From Paenibacillus urinalis (GTDB taxonomy: Bacteria; Bacillota; Bacilli; Paenibacillales; Paenibacillaceae): a stretch of DNA of 64,000 nucleotides. The stretch covers positions 687,501 through 751,500 of the forward strand of contig NZ_CP118108.1 in NCBI RefSeq assembly GCF_028747985.1, in the 5' to 3' direction. The translations under genes were made by a program, and so were the position numbers. Below, piece after piece: positions 20,543 to 29,300 of this stretch. The notes below the pieces were generated by a model that saw only the letters and a list, made by a program, of their open reading frames with translations, did no database searches and was not told where the DNA came from. Within the stretch, counting starts at the first letter, position 1. Each line of letters begins with the position of its first letter.

Positions 20543-21583
20543 TTGTCAGAAGCATACAAAAATGCAGGCGTCGATATCGCGGCAGGCAACGAAGCGGTTG
20601 AGAAAATGAAGAAACACGTAAAACGTACATTTCGCCCTGAAGTTATGACCGATCTTGGCGGATTCGGTGCCTTGTTCGGATTGAACAAGGATAAATACGA
20701 TGAGCCCGTACTCGTGTCTGGCACAGATGGTGTCGGAACGAAGCTGAAGATTGCATTTGCGATGGATCAGCATGATACGATCGGCATTGATGCAGTGGCC
20801 ATGTGTGTGAACGACATTGTCGTACAAGGTGCAGAACCATTGTTCTTCCTCGACTATCTGGCATGTGACAAGGTCGTACCTGACAAGATCGAAGCGATTG
20901 TAGCCGGTATTGCTGAGGGATGTCATCAGGCTGGAGCTGCGTTGATCGGCGGAGAAACAGCCGAAATGCCAGGCATGTACAGTGAAGGGGAATACGATAT
21001 TGCCGGCTTTACGGTAGGGGTCGTGGACAAAACGAAGATCATTAACGGCAGCACGATTGCACCTGGCGACACGGTGATCGGTCTTGCTTCCAGCGGCGTG
21101 CACAGCAACGGCTTCTCTCTGGTTCGCAAATTGCTGCTGGAGCAGTCGGGATACAGCTTGCAGGATGAGATTGCAGAGCTTGGCGGAACACTGGGCGGTA
21201 CGCTGCTTACGCCGACCAAGATATATGTGAAGCCAGTCCTCGCACTTCTGGATGAAGTGAAAGTAAAAGGCATGGCGCATATTACAGGCGGTGGATTCAT
21301 CGAGAACATTCCGCGGATGCTTCCTGAAGGCGTGAACGTGGACATCGATCATGGCTCTTGGCCGGTTCTGCCGATCTTCAAGCTGATGCAGGACAAAGGC
21401 AGCATCTCTAATCGCGATATGTTCACAACCTTCAATATGGGAATTGGTCTTGTCCTTGTTGTCAGTGAAGCGGATGCGGAGAACACACTCGCAGTCCTTC
21501 GTGCGAATGGTGAGGAAGCTTACACCATCGGCCGTGTGACCGAAGGCAGCGGAATCGTGACCTTTACAGGAGTGGAAGTCTAA
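20543..21583 (+). CDS. purM: phosphoribosylformylglycinamidine cyclo-ligase (AIR synthetase)
   Basis: 346 residues from a TTG start, equal to B. subtilis PurM. Closes FGAM to AIR with ATP. Typical segments are [35 protein letters not shown] and [14 protein letters not shown] 20543 gives [12 protein letters not shown], the family N-terminus as I recall it, with GGTGA 5 nt upstream; the in-frame GTG 20534 would place that site at or after the start. It is the first gene after the repeat array and overlaps purN by one base (TAATG). Confidence 0.95.
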   Translation: MSEAYKNAGVDIAAGNEAVEKMKKHVKRTFRPEVMTDLGGFGALFGLNKDKYDEPVLVSGTDGVGTKLKIAFAMDQHDTIGIDAVAMCVNDIVVQGAEPLFFLDYLACDKVVPDKIEAIVAGIAEGCHQAGAALIGGETAEMPGMYSEGEYDIAGFTVGVVDKTKIINGSTIAPGDTVIGLASSGVHSNGFSLVRKLLLEQSGYSLQDEIAELGGTLGGTLLTPTKIYVKPVLALLDEVKVKGMAHITGGGFIENIPRMLPEGVNVDIDHGSWPVLPIFKLMQDKGSISNRDMFTTFNMGIGLVLVVSEADAENTLAVLRANGEEAYTIGRVTEGSGIVTFTGVEV

Positions 21584-22209
21584 TGCCTGGCTATCGCATT
21601 GCCGTGTTTGCTTCGGGACAGGGCAGCAATTTTCAGGCATTGGTGGATGCTGCAGCGAGCGGTAAGCTGGATGCAACGATTGAGCTGTTAGTCAGTGATC
21701 GACCACAGGCTCCAGTAGTGGAGAAGGCGGAAGCCGCTGGAATTGAATGCCATGTGTTTAAGCCTAAAGAGTATGCTTCAAGAGAAGCCTACGAGCAGGA
21801 GATTGTCGCCAAGCTGGAGGAGCGCGAGATTGATCTTGTAGTCCTTGCCGGTTATATGCGGCTCTTAACCTCTGTTGTCGTTGACCGTTATGCAGGCAGG
21901 CTGATTAACATTCATCCTTCCCTGCTGCCCGCGTTTCCGGGTAAGGATGCCATTGGACAAGCTCTGGATTACGGAGTAAAGATGACGGGGATTACGGTGC
22001 ACTTTGTGGACGGAGGAATGGACACAGGAGCTATTATAGCCCAGAGAGCCATTACGGTTTCACCGGAGGATACAACAGAGACACTTGCTGCTTCGATTCA
22101 TGAATTGGAACGTGAGCTGTATCCAGAGGTCGTATCTTGGTTCACCAAAGGGCTTGTCACGCTGGATGGACGCAAAGTTACGATTGCGGAGAATGATGTC
22201 AGAAAGTAA
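21583..22209 (+). CDS. purN: phosphoribosylglycinamide formyltransferase (folate-dependent)
   Basis: 208 residues. Formylates GAR using 10-formyl-THF. The catalytic residues Asn109, His111 and Asp147 are visible in NIHPSLLPAFPG and FVDGGMDTG; the phosphate-binding FASGQGSNFQAL is near the N-terminus. AGGAG at 21568 serves the ATG that overlaps the purM stop. A 130-bp gap to purH follows. Confidence 0.96.
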   Translation: MPGYRIAVFASGQGSNFQALVDAAASGKLDATIELLVSDRPQAPVVEKAEAAGIECHVFKPKEYASREAYEQEIVAKLEEREIDLVVLAGYMRLLTSVVVDRYAGRLINIHPSLLPAFPGKDAIGQALDYGVKMTGITVHFVDGGMDTGAIIAQRAITVSPEDTTETLAASIHELERELYPEVVSWFTKGLVTLDGRKVTIAENDVRK

Positions 22210-22339
22210 GAGGCAGGATTCGGAAAAGTAACATTTTGCGATATTACTCATTTGTTCGCTGCAAGATATGATATTTCTCGGGAAATAAAACAACAATTTT
22301 TAGCACCAAAATGGGATGAACAAGAGGAGGATCTTAATC

Positions 22340-23887
22340 GTGGGTATTAAAAGAGCGCTGGTTAGCGTTTCGGATAAAACGGGTATCGTGGATTTTTGCC
22401 GTGAGCTGTCTAATTTGGGTGTGGAAATTATCTCGACAGGAGGAACAAGCAGCCTGCTGTCGAACGAAGGCGTTCCTGTGATCGGGATATCGGACGTAAC
22501 CGGTTTTCCTGAAATTATGGATGGACGCGTCAAGACACTGCATCCTGCTGTGCACAGCGGACTGCTGGCAGTTAGAGACAATGCTGAGCATCAGCAGCAA
22601 ATGAAAGATCTGGGTCTGGATTACATTGACCTCGTTGTCGTTAATTTGTATCCATTCCAAGAGACCATTGCGAAGCCGGGCGTTTCTTATGAGGACGCGA
22701 TCGAAAATATCGACATCGGTGGTCCGACTATGCTTCGTTCTGCAGCCAAGAACCATGCTTTTGTCAGTGTGGTTGTCGATGCAGCCGACTATGAGCAGGT
22801 GCTTGCTGAAGTTCGTGAGAGCGGTGATACGACTCTTGAAACTCGTAAACAGCTTGCGGCAAAAGTTTTCCGTCATACGGCGGCTTATGATGCCCTTATT
22901 TCTGATTATCTGTCTAATGTCAACGGAGATCCACTACCAGAGCGCTACACCGTGACTTATGAAAAAATCCAGGATCTGCGCTATGGGGAGAACCCGCATC
23001 AGCAGGCTGCCTTCTACCGCAAACCGCTTGCACCGAACGGGACACTCACTACTGCAGAGCAATTGCATGGTAAAGAGCTGTCCTACAACAATATCAACGA
23101 TGCGAACGCAGCACTGCAGATCGTGAAGGAATTTGATGCTCCAACTGTAGTCGCAGTTAAGCACATGAATCCTTGCGGCGTAGGTACAGGTGAGAATATC
23201 TATGAAGCCTACATGAAAGCCTACAATGCAGATCCAACTTCGATCTTTGGCGGCATTGTTGCAGCTAACCGGACAATTGACAGTGATACAGCTGTAAAGC
23301 TCAGTGAAATTTTCCTTGAGATCGTCCTTGCTCCGGACTTTACACCGGAAGCACTGGAAATCTTGACCAAAAAGAAAAATATCCGCTTGCTGAAAATGGG
23401 TGAGCTTGGCTCTGCGAAGGAGCGTACAAGCCAGTTTGTTGTCACTTCCATTGACGGGGGTATGGTCGTGCAGCAAAGTGACATTCACTCCATCGATGAA
23501 GGTGATCTTCAAGTTGTAACGGATCGTGCACCTTCTGCCGAAGAAATGAAGCAGCTGCTCTTTGGCTGGAAAGTTGTTAAGCATGTGAAATCCAATGCGA
23601 TCGTGCTTGCAGCCGATGATATGACGGTGGGTGTAGGCGCTGGTCAGATGAACCGCGTCGGTGCAGCCAAGATTGCGCTTGAGCAAGCGGGAGACAAAGC
23701 CAAAGGGGCGGCGCTTGCATCTGATGCATTCTTCCCGATGGGCGATACGGTTGAACTTGCTGCAAAACACGGCATTACAGCCATCATCCAGCCTGGCGGA
23801 TCGATCAAAGACGAGGAATCCATCAAGGCTGCGAATGAGCATGGCATTGCCATGGTCTTCACGGGCGTACGTCATTTCAAACACTAA
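22340..23887 (+). CDS. purH: bifunctional AICAR formyltransferase / IMP cyclohydrolase
   Basis: 515 residues. Performs the last two steps to IMP. An N-terminal methylglyoxal-synthase-like cyclohydrolase domain ([38 protein letters not shown]) is followed by the transformylase domain with [15 protein letters not shown] 22340 is 8 nt after GAGGAGGA and gives the family N-terminus [13 protein letters not shown]; the longer ATG at 22316 has no ribosome site. Confidence 0.96.
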   Translation: MGIKRALVSVSDKTGIVDFCRELSNLGVEIISTGGTSSLLSNEGVPVIGISDVTGFPEIMDGRVKTLHPAVHSGLLAVRDNAEHQQQMKDLGLDYIDLVVVNLYPFQETIAKPGVSYEDAIENIDIGGPTMLRSAAKNHAFVSVVVDAADYEQVLAEVRESGDTTLETRKQLAAKVFRHTAAYDALISDYLSNVNGDPLPERYTVTYEKIQDLRYGENPHQQAAFYRKPLAPNGTLTTAEQLHGKELSYNNINDANAALQIVKEFDAPTVVAVKHMNPCGVGTGENIYEAYMKAYNADPTSIFGGIVAANRTIDSDTAVKLSEIFLEIVLAPDFTPEALEILTKKKNIRLLKMGELGSAKERTSQFVVTSIDGGMVVQQSDIHSIDEGDLQVVTDRAPSAEEMKQLLFGWKVVKHVKSNAIVLAADDMTVGVGAGQMNRVGAAKIALEQAGDKAKGAALASDAFFPMGDTVELAAKHGITAIIQPGGSIKDEESIKAANEHGIAMVFTGVRHFKH

Positions 23888-24096
23888 TCAATAGATAAAC
23901 AATTGAATAGAGGATTCGAGCGTTATCTGCACAAAAGATCAAAAAGGGGATTTGAACGGACAAGCGGAGCGTGATCAGATCCTTATCTTTACCCAGAAAA
24001 AGAAGCTGAGGGCTTAGCGATAACTTGTCGCCGGTCCTCAGCTTTACACTAGATAGAAGCTTTTTTATAGGATGATATTAAGGAGGAACCTAACCT
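23888..24096 (+). other. purH-purD intergenic segment with long stem
   Basis: 209 bp. AAGCTGAGG (24004-24012) pairs perfectly with CCTCAGCTT (24037-24045) around a 24-nt loop; GAAGCTTTTTTATA follows 12 bp later, so a leaky attenuator or RNA-processing stem is possible. No ORF or promoter is convincing. Confidence 0.5.
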
Positions 24097-25371
24097 ATGG
24101 ATATTCTCGTCATTGGCGGCGGCGGCCGCGAGCATGCGATCGTATGGGCTTTGTCGAAATCGGAAAAGGCTGGCAAGATCTACTGTGCACCGGGAAATGC
24201 AGGAATCGGCCAGATTGCGGAGTGTGTGCCGATTGCAGTCAGCGAGTTCGAGCAGTTGACCGCTTTTGCGTTGGAAAAAGAAATCGGTTTGGTGGTCGTT
24301 GGACCGGATGATCCGTTGGCCGACGGAATTGTGGATGCATTCGAAGCGAAGGACATTCCTGTGTTTGGCCCACGCAAAAATGCGGCAGAAATCGAAGGCA
24401 GCAAAACATTCATGAAGGATCTGCTCCGGAAATACAGCATTCCTACGGCAGCCTACGAGAAGTTTGGTGACTATGAACAGGCGCTCGCTTATTTGCGCTC
24501 ACGCACGGCTCCAATCGTCATCAAGGCCGATGGACTTGCTGCGGGCAAAGGGGTAACCGTAGCTTATACGATGGAAGAAGCCGAAGAGGCGCTGCGCAGT
24601 ATGATGCTGGACAAGGTATTTGGCGATGCCGGTACTCAAGTCGTTATTGAAGAGTTTCTGGAAGGGCAGGAAATGTCCATTCTTGCATTTGTGGATGGAG
24701 AAACGGTTCGCTGCATGCCGGCAGCACAGGATCACAAGCCGGTGTATGATGGAGATAAAGGGCCGAATACAGGCGGAATGGGAACCTATTCTCCGCTTCC
24801 TCATATTGATCAAGCCATTATTGACAAGGCCATAGAATCCATAGTCATTCCTACCGCAAAGGCAATGGTAGAAGAAGGACGTCCATTCCGTGGAGTGCTG
24901 TTTGCCGGGCTGATGATATCTCCCGATGGAACACCAAAGACAATAGAGTTCAATGCACGTTTTGGAGATCCGGAAACGCAAGTCGTGCTCCCTAGGCTGA
25001 AGACCGATCTGCTCGAGATCTTCCTGGCCGCCGTCAACGGAACGCTGGCTGATATCGACATCGAGTGGAGTGAAGAAGCTGCCGTGTGTGTCGTCCAGGC
25101 ATCGGGCGGCTACCCGGCTTCTTACCCTAAAGGAATTGTTATTTCAGGACTGGATGAGGTATCAAGCGGGGAGTCTGCGCTTGTATTCCATGCGGGAACG
25201 GCGAAGAACGAGGCGGGAGAATGGGTAACCAACGGTGGACGCGTACTGGGTATTGTCGGACGGGGTACCACTATTGAAGAAGCGAGAGCGGTAGCCTATG
25301 CAGCAGCGGAAGGCATTGATTTCGAAGGAAAGCATCAGCGGACCGATATTGCGGCCAAAGCACTGGTATAA
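24097..25371 (+). CDS. purD: phosphoribosylamine-glycine ligase (GARS)
   Basis: 424 residues, ATP-grasp. Joins phosphoribosylamine and glycine. N-terminal MDILVIGGGGREHAI, core KADGLAAGKGV, and the signature RFGDPETQVVLPRL near 288-301 are all intact. ATG 24097 follows AAGGAGGA. Last gene of the operon, with a long intrinsic terminator 27 bp downstream. Confidence 0.97.
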   Translation: MDILVIGGGGREHAIVWALSKSEKAGKIYCAPGNAGIGQIAECVPIAVSEFEQLTAFALEKEIGLVVVGPDDPLADGIVDAFEAKDIPVFGPRKNAAEIEGSKTFMKDLLRKYSIPTAAYEKFGDYEQALAYLRSRTAPIVIKADGLAAGKGVTVAYTMEEAEEALRSMMLDKVFGDAGTQVVIEEFLEGQEMSILAFVDGETVRCMPAAQDHKPVYDGDKGPNTGGMGTYSPLPHIDQAIIDKAIESIVIPTAKAMVEEGRPFRGVLFAGLMISPDGTPKTIEFNARFGDPETQVVLPRLKTDLLEIFLAAVNGTLADIDIEWSEEAAVCVVQASGGYPASYPKGIVISGLDEVSSGESALVFHAGTAKNEAGEWVTNGGRVLGIVGRGTTIEEARAVAYAAAEGIDFEGKHQRTDIAAKALV

Positions 25372-25398
25372 GTTTCAACACAGGAATAACTAAACCAT

Positions 25399-25458
25399 AA
25401 CGGCTTTTTTGTATGCAGAACTTCATTATGGTTCATCATACAAAGAGGCCGTTTTTTT
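25399..25458 (+). terminator. pur operon terminator
   Basis: A long hairpin: AACGGC then TTTTTTGTATG pairs with CATACAAAGAG then GCCGTT, followed by TTTTTTT (25451-25457). Confidence 0.92.
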
Positions 25459-25529
25459 GTGTTGGAAAACAATAGAAAATCTCCTCTTGCAAATTCGTTG
25501 TGGAGGGTTTATGATAAGGACATAGAAAT

Positions 25530-25554
25530 TATCTTAAATTTAAGATATTATAAT
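25530..25554 (+). promoter_or_regulatory. MhqR-like operator and -10 of the mhq-like operon
   Basis: TATCTTAAATTTAAGATA (25530-25547) is a perfect palindrome resembling the ATCTCGAATTCGAGAT-type sites of the quinone-sensing repressor MhqR. TATAAT at 25549-25554 is adjacent, so a bound repressor would cover the promoter. The MhqR link is from memory and the downstream gene pair. Confidence 0.68.
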
Positions 25555-25640
25555 TTGAAATGTTTTACAAAGCTTAGCAGCTCAGATATAGATTGGAAAT
25601 GTATAAACCAAAATTCAATAATGGAGTGGAGGAAATTAAC

Positions 25641-26591
25641 ATGTTACAAACCGCAGGAATTCACCATATTACCGCTTTTGTGAGCGATGCTCAGCGCAAT
25701 GTCGATTTTTATGCCGGCGTGCTCGGACTTCGCCTGGTGAAGAAGACCATTAACTTCGATGCACCGGAAGTATATCACTTCTACTTCGGAGATGAGAAAG
25801 GAAGTCCGGGTACAATCATCACCTTCTTCCCGCAGGCTGGTGCACGTAAAGGTGCTGTCGGAGGCGGGCAAACAGGAGTAACCGTATATGCAATTCCACC
25901 GGGCAGCATGGATTTTTGGAAGGAAAGACTGACCTCATTTGATATCCGTTTTGAAGAGAAACATCGTTTTGGCGAGAGCTATATTCGGTTTTTGGATAAC
26001 GCAGGACTTGTCCTTGAGCTCGTTGAACGTGAGGCGGGGGATTTGAATACCTGGTCCTTCAATGGAGTTCCGTCAGATAAAGCGATCAAAGGCTTTGGCG
26101 GTTCTGTATTGTACAGTCTGGCTCCGGAGCAAACGATCCGGGTGCTCGAAAATTTCCTTGGGCTGACGAAAGTAGCTGAAGAGGAAGGATGGGTTCGTTT
26201 CGAAGGAACAGGAAATTTGGGTAATATTATTGATATCAACAAAGTAAAAATGGCTCCTGGACGCGGCGGCTCCGGAACAGTCCATCATATTGCATGGCGC
26301 GCCAAAGATTTCGAAGAACATGAAGCTTGGCGGAACATGGCCGTAGAGGCTGGACTTCATCCAACAGGCATCATTGACCGTCAATATTTTAACGCTGTAT
26401 ATCTCAGAGAACCGGGCGGCATCCTGTTTGAGATCGCCACAGACCCTCCTGGGTTCGCAAATGATGAAACACCTGATAAACTGGGTGAGAAGATCATGCT
26501 TCCATCCTGGTATGAGCCTCACCGTGAAGCAATCGAAGCAAATTTGCCGGACGTCATTGTCCGTAATATTGAAGGAGGAACTAAAGTATGA
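25641..26591 (+). CDS. ring-cleaving dioxygenase, VOC/glyoxalase superfamily (MhqE/MhqO-like)
   Basis: 316 residues with two VOC modules: MLQTAGIHHITAFVSDAQRN at the start and GTVHHIAWRAKD near residue 214. His8/His9 and His216/His217 with later Glu residues (LREPGGILFEIATD) fit the metal site of this family. In Bacillus, homologues protect against quinones and hydroquinones. ATG 25641 has GGAGG upstream; the longer start at 25593 is not supported. Its stop overlaps the next start (ATGA), forming a two-gene operon behind the MhqR-like palindrome. Confidence 0.88.
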   Translation: MLQTAGIHHITAFVSDAQRNVDFYAGVLGLRLVKKTINFDAPEVYHFYFGDEKGSPGTIITFFPQAGARKGAVGGGQTGVTVYAIPPGSMDFWKERLTSFDIRFEEKHRFGESYIRFLDNAGLVLELVEREAGDLNTWSFNGVPSDKAIKGFGGSVLYSLAPEQTIRVLENFLGLTKVAEEEGWVRFEGTGNLGNIIDINKVKMAPGRGGSGTVHHIAWRAKDFEEHEAWRNMAVEAGLHPTGIIDRQYFNAVYLREPGGILFEIATDPPGFANDETPDKLGEKIMLPSWYEPHREAIEANLPDVIVRNIEGGTKV

Positions 26592-27205
26592 ATATGAAGC
26601 ATATCTATCGTGAAGGCAGCAACCCCTCAGCACCAACGATCCTATTGCTCCACGGCACAGGAGGAACAGAAACCGATCTTCTTCCGCTTGCAGAGCTGGT
26701 ATCTCCAGAGTCAAGTGTACTTGGGGTGAGAGGAAACGTAAGCGAACACGGAATGCCCCGATTTTTCCGCCGTCTGGCTGAAGGGGTATTTGATATAGAG
26801 GATCTGATCTTCCGTACACGAGAGCTGCATGAATTCCTGGATGAAGCGGCAGAGCAGTACGGCTTTGACCGCCGCAATATCGTGGCCATCGGCTACTCTA
26901 ACGGTGCCAATATTGCAGGCAGCCTGTTGTTCCATTACGCGGATTCGCTGCGTGGGGCGATACTTCACCATCCCATGGTACCTCTTCGGGACGCTGTGCT
27001 TCCGGATTTGGCAGGTGCTCCGGTATTTATTGCCGCAGGAAAAAACGACCCGATGTGCGCTCCGCAGGAATCGGAAGAGCTTGAAGAACTCCTTACCGGC
27101 GCCGGTGCCAACGTGAAGATGCATTGGGAGAATAACGGTCACCAGCTGAGCCGTAATGAAGTCATTGCCGCAGCTGCCTGGTTCAAGGTTCAATTCAAAG
27201 CTTAA
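26588..27205 (+). CDS. carboxylesterase/phospholipase-family hydrolase (MhqD-like)
   Basis: 205 residues, alpha/beta-hydrolase. LLLHGTGGTETDLLPL supplies the oxyanion region, nucleophile Ser104 is in IGYSNGANIA, Asp is in AGKNDPMCAP and His in NNGHQLS. Partner of the preceding dioxygenase, as in the mhqED pair of B. subtilis. GAAGGAGGAAC lies 6 nt before the ATG, inside the end of the upstream gene. Confidence 0.88.
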   Translation: MNMKHIYREGSNPSAPTILLLHGTGGTETDLLPLAELVSPESSVLGVRGNVSEHGMPRFFRRLAEGVFDIEDLIFRTRELHEFLDEAAEQYGFDRRNIVAIGYSNGANIAGSLLFHYADSLRGAILHHPMVPLRDAVLPDLAGAPVFIAAGKNDPMCAPQESEELEELLTGAGANVKMHWENNGHQLSRNEVIAAAAWFKVQFKA

Positions 27206-27245
27206 AATATTAATCACATAAATGATGATGTTAAACCTGGCAATG

Positions 27246-27302
27246 CGGGGAATACGGAGTCAGTCACGATCATTGTGACTACTCGCGTATCCCCGTTTTT
27301 TT
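27246..27302 (+). terminator. terminator of the mhq-like operon
   Basis: CGGGGAATACG pairs with CGTATCCCCG (one bulge), an inner AGTCAC / GTGACT stem, then seven T. Confidence 0.9.
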
Positions 27303-27461
27303 GCGGTATAGAAGCGGGGTTATTCCTGTCCACTTATTGAAGATTCTCGTAAAATCACTCTTCCGAGGAACAGCTCGAAGATCTCATTTGCAAACTGAAT
27401 GCACTGGATCAATAACAAGCACCAATGATGTGAAGATGATCAACTTCATATTAGTTATAGA

Positions 27462-27490
27462 ACATCGTCTATGTATAGACGGTGTTTTTT
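27462..27490 (+). terminator. second (orphan) intrinsic terminator
   Basis: ACATCGTCTAT / ATAGACGGTGT stem (one G-T) followed by TTTTTTT. No intact gene precedes it, supporting the idea that a gene has decayed here. Confidence 0.82.
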
Positions 27491-27494
27491 TATG

Positions 27495-27563
27495 TATCTT
27501 TAGCGTATCTTTAACGATTCTTTAGATTGGCTTGAACGTAAATTTAACGCGGGTCTGTAAGAT
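27495..27563 (+). promoter_or_regulatory. three 11-bp-phased direct repeats and putative promoter of the lipase cassette
   Basis: TATCTTTAGCG (27495-27505), TATCTTTAACG (27506-27516) and ATTCTTTAGAT (27517-27527) lie head to tail with an exact 11-bp period, the geometry of OmpR/PhoB-type response-regulator sites. A possible -35 TTGAAC (27532-27537) and extended -10 TGTAAGAT (27556-27563) follow, with a long 20-bp spacing that would suit an activated promoter. Confidence 0.5.
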
Positions 27564-27613
27564 ATGAAATGTCAAGAAGTTATCCGAAATCAGAAAGGAT
27601 GGAGATTATACGG

Positions 27614-27688
27614 ATGTTCATTCAGTCCAATCCTGCCATTGTAATTCAGAGCATTGAGGTTCATTTGGGAGATCCCGGATATGTGTAG
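27614..27688 (+). CDS. possible 24-aa leader peptide overlapping the lipase start
   Basis: ATG 27614 is preceded by AAAGGATGGAG and opens a 24-codon frame starting MFIQSNPAIV that stops at 27686-27688, overlapping the lipase ATG at 27681. The arrangement would couple lipase translation to this peptide. It might instead be an upstream frame of the lipase gene separated by a frameshift. Confidence 0.35.
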   Translation: MFIQSNPAIVIQSIEVHLGDPGYV

Positions 27689-28484
27689 CTCGGTGTTTAA
27701 CCACGACGAGGCAATGCGATGGGGAGGCTTCATCAAGTCCGTCTACAGTGCAGATCGAACAGTTAGTGATGCGAACGCACTCCTCGAGATTGAACTGCCG
27801 AACTGGAAGATCATCGCCGGGATTTCAATTGAGCCTTCTCTGTTCAAATCGCATTCCGAAGAATGGATTGGCTGCGTTATGGAATCCTTGACCGACCCTT
27901 CCCGCAAGGGAATTGTGTATCGGGGAACGGAGACAGAGCTGGAGTGGATTGATGATTTTGAATTCTTCCTGCTGTCCTACACGGAACCTGGAGGCGTTGG
28001 CAAGGTGGAAGAGGGATTCGCCAGAATGTACCGCTCCCTTAAGGTTCACCTGCTTGAAGGAGACAAATCCCTGCTCATGACAGAGTATACCCAGAATCTC
28101 CAAGCAAGCAGCCTGACTGTTGCGGGGCATAGCCTCGGTGGAGCATTGACTGTACTGACGGCGTATGCGGCCGCCTTTTGCGGGATGGAGACAGAGGTAT
28201 ACACCTTTGGTTCTCCCATGGTCGGAGATCGGACTTTTACGTCCGCCTATGAGAAGTTGGTCCCCAGTACATGGCGTATCTATAATGCGCCGGATATTGT
28301 GCCAAAGCTTCCTGCTAGTGAGCTTGGATTCGCTCAGCCGGAAGTCGGCATCCAGGTAAACTCCTTAGATATTCCTGGGAGCGGGCGAGGACTGGCCGAG
28401 TACCACAAGATGGATACGTACTTAATGTGTATTTCTCAGCAACAGACTAATGATTCAAACTCAAATAATGAGAAGGTGGGATAG
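27681..28484 (+). CDS. class 3 (alpha/beta) lipase
   Basis: 267 residues. The nucleophile elbow is Ser151 in VAGHSLGGAL; Asp205 (YNAPDIVPKLP) and His242 (EYHKMDTYL) complete the triad in class 3 lipase order. IVYRGTETELEWIDDFEF and TFGSPMVGD are also typical of the family. There is no signal peptide. ATG 27681 has GGGAG 9 nt upstream; a TTG at 27654 would add nine residues. The stop lies 3 bp from the next gene, making a three-gene coupled operon with two paralogous helical proteins. Substrate (acylglycerol or phospholipid) is not visible. Confidence 0.85.
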   Translation: MCSSVFNHDEAMRWGGFIKSVYSADRTVSDANALLEIELPNWKIIAGISIEPSLFKSHSEEWIGCVMESLTDPSRKGIVYRGTETELEWIDDFEFFLLSYTEPGGVGKVEEGFARMYRSLKVHLLEGDKSLLMTEYTQNLQASSLTVAGHSLGGALTVLTAYAAAFCGMETEVYTFGSPMVGDRTFTSAYEKLVPSTWRIYNAPDIVPKLPASELGFAQPEVGIQVNSLDIPGSGRGLAEYHKMDTYLMCISQQQTNDSNSNNEKVG

Positions 28485-28487
28485 GTT

Positions 28488-29300
28488 ATGCCAATTTTTT
28501 ATCCAGACAACGACAATAGAAAGAGAAGATTGATTGAACTCGCTACGGACACTGAAAATTTCTTATATGATGCAACAGCGAATTATAACGATTTTAAAGC
28601 TCTGTGTACTCAAGTCAATGCTCAAATCGTAAGTGTGTATCAGGAAGCCGGATTGAAGCAGCCGGATATCAGCCAGATTAATGTCATCAAGCAGGCAGAT
28701 CCTTCTACGGATATTAACACGGAGGAGACGGTTGTTGCGATTGCAGAGGTCATTGTCGATGTAGCCGGGTTTATCGGTTCGGTTAAATATCTAGCTCCAG
28801 CGGCTACCAAGATGCTGGTCAGAGCAGGGCTTATGACAGAGGAAACGGCCGCTAAGGTCTTGACCAAATTTACGGTACCACTCATCGACAGAGAAGTAGA
28901 GATTACAGCGGGAGACCTGGCAGGGAGCATCCTCGGGGGGATCGCCGGAGGCGTTGCCGTTGCTGGAATTGATCTGGGTATCGATGCGATCGAAGGCTCC
29001 ATTGCCAAAAACAAATTAAGAACAGGGCTGCATCAGATTTACCCGATGAGACAAACGGCAAAAATGTCACTTGATCAGACCAAAGAGCTGAAAAACTCCA
29101 TTCAATCCGTGAAGACGACGCTGGATGCAATTACGGGTGCAGGCATCGAGCTGAATGAGCAGATCATCACCAATCTGATTACGAAAGACGTGCTGCCAAG
29201 TGTGCAAAAAGCACAGGCTATTACGCTTGATGTAGTCAACGCTGAACTGAGCGGACTGGACACTGACCGCAAATCCTGGACAAATGAGGATACGAATTAA
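28488..29300 (+). CDS. unknown helical protein A, paralogue of the next gene (pore-former-like architecture)
   Basis: 270 residues, no signal peptide. It starts MPIFYPDNDNRKRRLIEL. Helical N-terminal region ~12-58; conserved VDVAGFIGSVKYLAP at 90-104; a Gly/Ala-rich hydrophobic stretch at ~142-172 (GSILGGIAGGVAVAGIDLG); then a long amphipathic, probably coiled-coil region 180-250 ending ELSGLDTDRKSWTNED. The layout, helices around a hydrophobic hairpin, recalls alpha-helical pore-forming proteins (the ClyA/Hbl/Xax type), but I do not recognise the family and this is inference. AAGGTGG precedes ATG 28488; the stop overlaps the next ATG by one base. Confidence 0.85.
   Translation: MPIFYPDNDNRKRRLIELATDTENFLYDATANYNDFKALCTQVNAQIVSVYQEAGLKQPDISQINVIKQADPSTDINTEETVVAIAEVIVDVAGFIGSVKYLAPAATKMLVRAGLMTEETAAKVLTKFTVPLIDREVEITAGDLAGSILGGIAGGVAVAGIDLGIDAIEGSIAKNKLRTGLHQIYPMRQTAKMSLDQTKELKNSIQSVKTTLDAITGAGIELNEQIITNLITKDVLPSVQKAQAITLDVVNAELSGLDTDRKSWTNEDTN

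Larger units (their letters stand above)
27206..27613. other. intergenic region between mhqD-like gene and the lipase cassette
   Basis: 408 bp holding two terminators, three phased repeats and a weak promoter, listed separately. Between the terminators (27303-27461), the codons at 27363-27414 read SEEQLEDLICKLNALDQ and stop, if one base is shifted relative to the sequence before it; this could be the tail of a decayed regulator gene, but it is too short to call. Confidence 0.5.

Noticed and set aside
27301..27525. 74-codon frame
   Set aside because: It reads through the terminator at 27462-27490.
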